Source: an uncultured Litoreibacter sp. (GTDB lineage Bacteria; Pseudomonadota; Alphaproteobacteria; Rhodobacterales; Rhodobacteraceae). Taken from it: 64,000 nt of DNA. How positions within the stretch are numbered: position 1 is the first letter of the stretch; each line of letters opens with the position of its first letter. The notes beneath the pieces were generated by a model. The model made no database searches. It was given only the letters and a program-made list of their open reading frames with translations, and was not told the origin of the DNA. A program made the position numbers and the translations under genes. Of this stretch, positions 63,895-64,000 are shown piece after piece. The stretch covers positions 310,001 to 374,000 of the forward strand of contig CANNGL010000003.1 of the NCBI GenBank assembly GCA_947504205.1, in the 5' to 3' direction.

Positions 63895-64000
63895 CTTCGG
63901 CAAATAGGAGCCAGCGCTACATATTAATAGCGATTGCTGCGTTTTTTCTGATTTCAGGTGGTTTGCGCATTGGAAGTTCTGGTTTCGCAATGGCCCGGTC
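63891..64000 (+). CDS. Start of a membrane or exported protein gene in the fliL operon (cut by window edge)
   Basis: From the ATG at 63891, overlapping the previous stop, 36 residues can be read: a short basic head (MTSANRSQRY) then a hydrophobic segment (ILIAIAAFFLISGGL). In related bacteria a MotE/MgtE-N-like flagellar protein often lies here; that cannot be tested from this fragment. Confidence 0.65.
   Translation, partial: MTSANRSQRYILIAIAAFFLISGGLRIGSSGFAMAR

Noticed and set aside
1-64000. CRISPR arrays, tRNA/rRNA genes, insertion sequences, prophage or gene-transfer-agent genes
   Set aside because: No regular direct repeats, transposase, integrase, capsid or RNA-gene signatures were seen on either strand.

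Overview
The window is a stretch of ordinary chromosome from an alphaproteobacterium. It is most likely a marine member of the Rhodobacterales (Roseobacter group). The basis is the family content and gene order: Hint_2-domain proteins, a COG3146 acetyltransferase, a DUF898/M48 pair, the fliF-fliH-fliN-fliP order, CtrA-type motifs near flagellar genes, and dense operons with ATGA or TGATG overlaps. No genus is claimed. I see no rRNA, tRNA, CRISPR array, insertion sequence, integrase or phage gene.

Layout, left to right. 1-5.8 kb: the end of an ABC exporter gene, then hslO-nudL-cca in one operon, a second Nudix hydrolase, and a divergent pair of signalling genes (a receiver-PP2C phosphatase and a stand-alone Hpt protein). 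5.8-17.7 kb: threonine ammonia-lyase, argG, an atypical class IV aminotransferase paired with a sulfotransferase-like protein, a DUF898/M48 peptidase/exported MsrA group, YggT, a UMF1-type MFS permease, the murein endopeptidase MepA, an exported phytase/esterase-like protein and a LOG-family protein. 17.8-29.6 kb: the lysine genes dapD and dapE, with two Hint-domain genes lying between them on the opposite strand, then a DUF2064 protein, RNase R, a lytic transglycosylase, TypA/BipA and a lipoprotein. 29.6-38.5 kb (minus strand): MOSC protein, small membrane proteins, a three-gene unit of Tat-type FAD oxidase plus two poorly known membrane proteins, YaaA, RecQ, RsmD and a ferredoxin-reductase-like flavoprotein. 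38.6-48.7 kb: peroxiredoxin, pterin dehydratase, COG3146 protein, GDPD, RidA, a two-gene type I secretion unit, MlaA-MlaC and PBP1A. 49-53.3 kb: glnK-amtB for ammonium uptake and an arginase-ornithine cyclodeaminase operon divergent from an Lrp/AsnC regulator. 53.4-64 kb: flagellar genes motB, flgE-flgK-flgL-flgI, then on the other strand fliF-fliH-fliN-fliP plus an unknown gene, and divergently fliL plus two small membrane-protein genes cut by the right edge.

The themes are central metabolism and cell-envelope housekeeping, oxidative-damage repair (HslO, MsrA, YaaA, peroxiredoxin), nitrogen and amino-acid handling, and motility. CtrA-like motifs (TTAA-N7-TTAA or one mismatch) lie upstream of flgE, between fliF and fliL, and upstream of the downstream Hint gene. 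They suggest, but do not prove, that these genes share a CtrA regulon. The least explained parts are the Hint pair, the FAD oxidase/membrane-protein trio, the receiver-phosphatase/Hpt pair, the atypical aminotransferase with its sulfotransferase-like partner, and the small unknown genes coupled to fliP and fliL.
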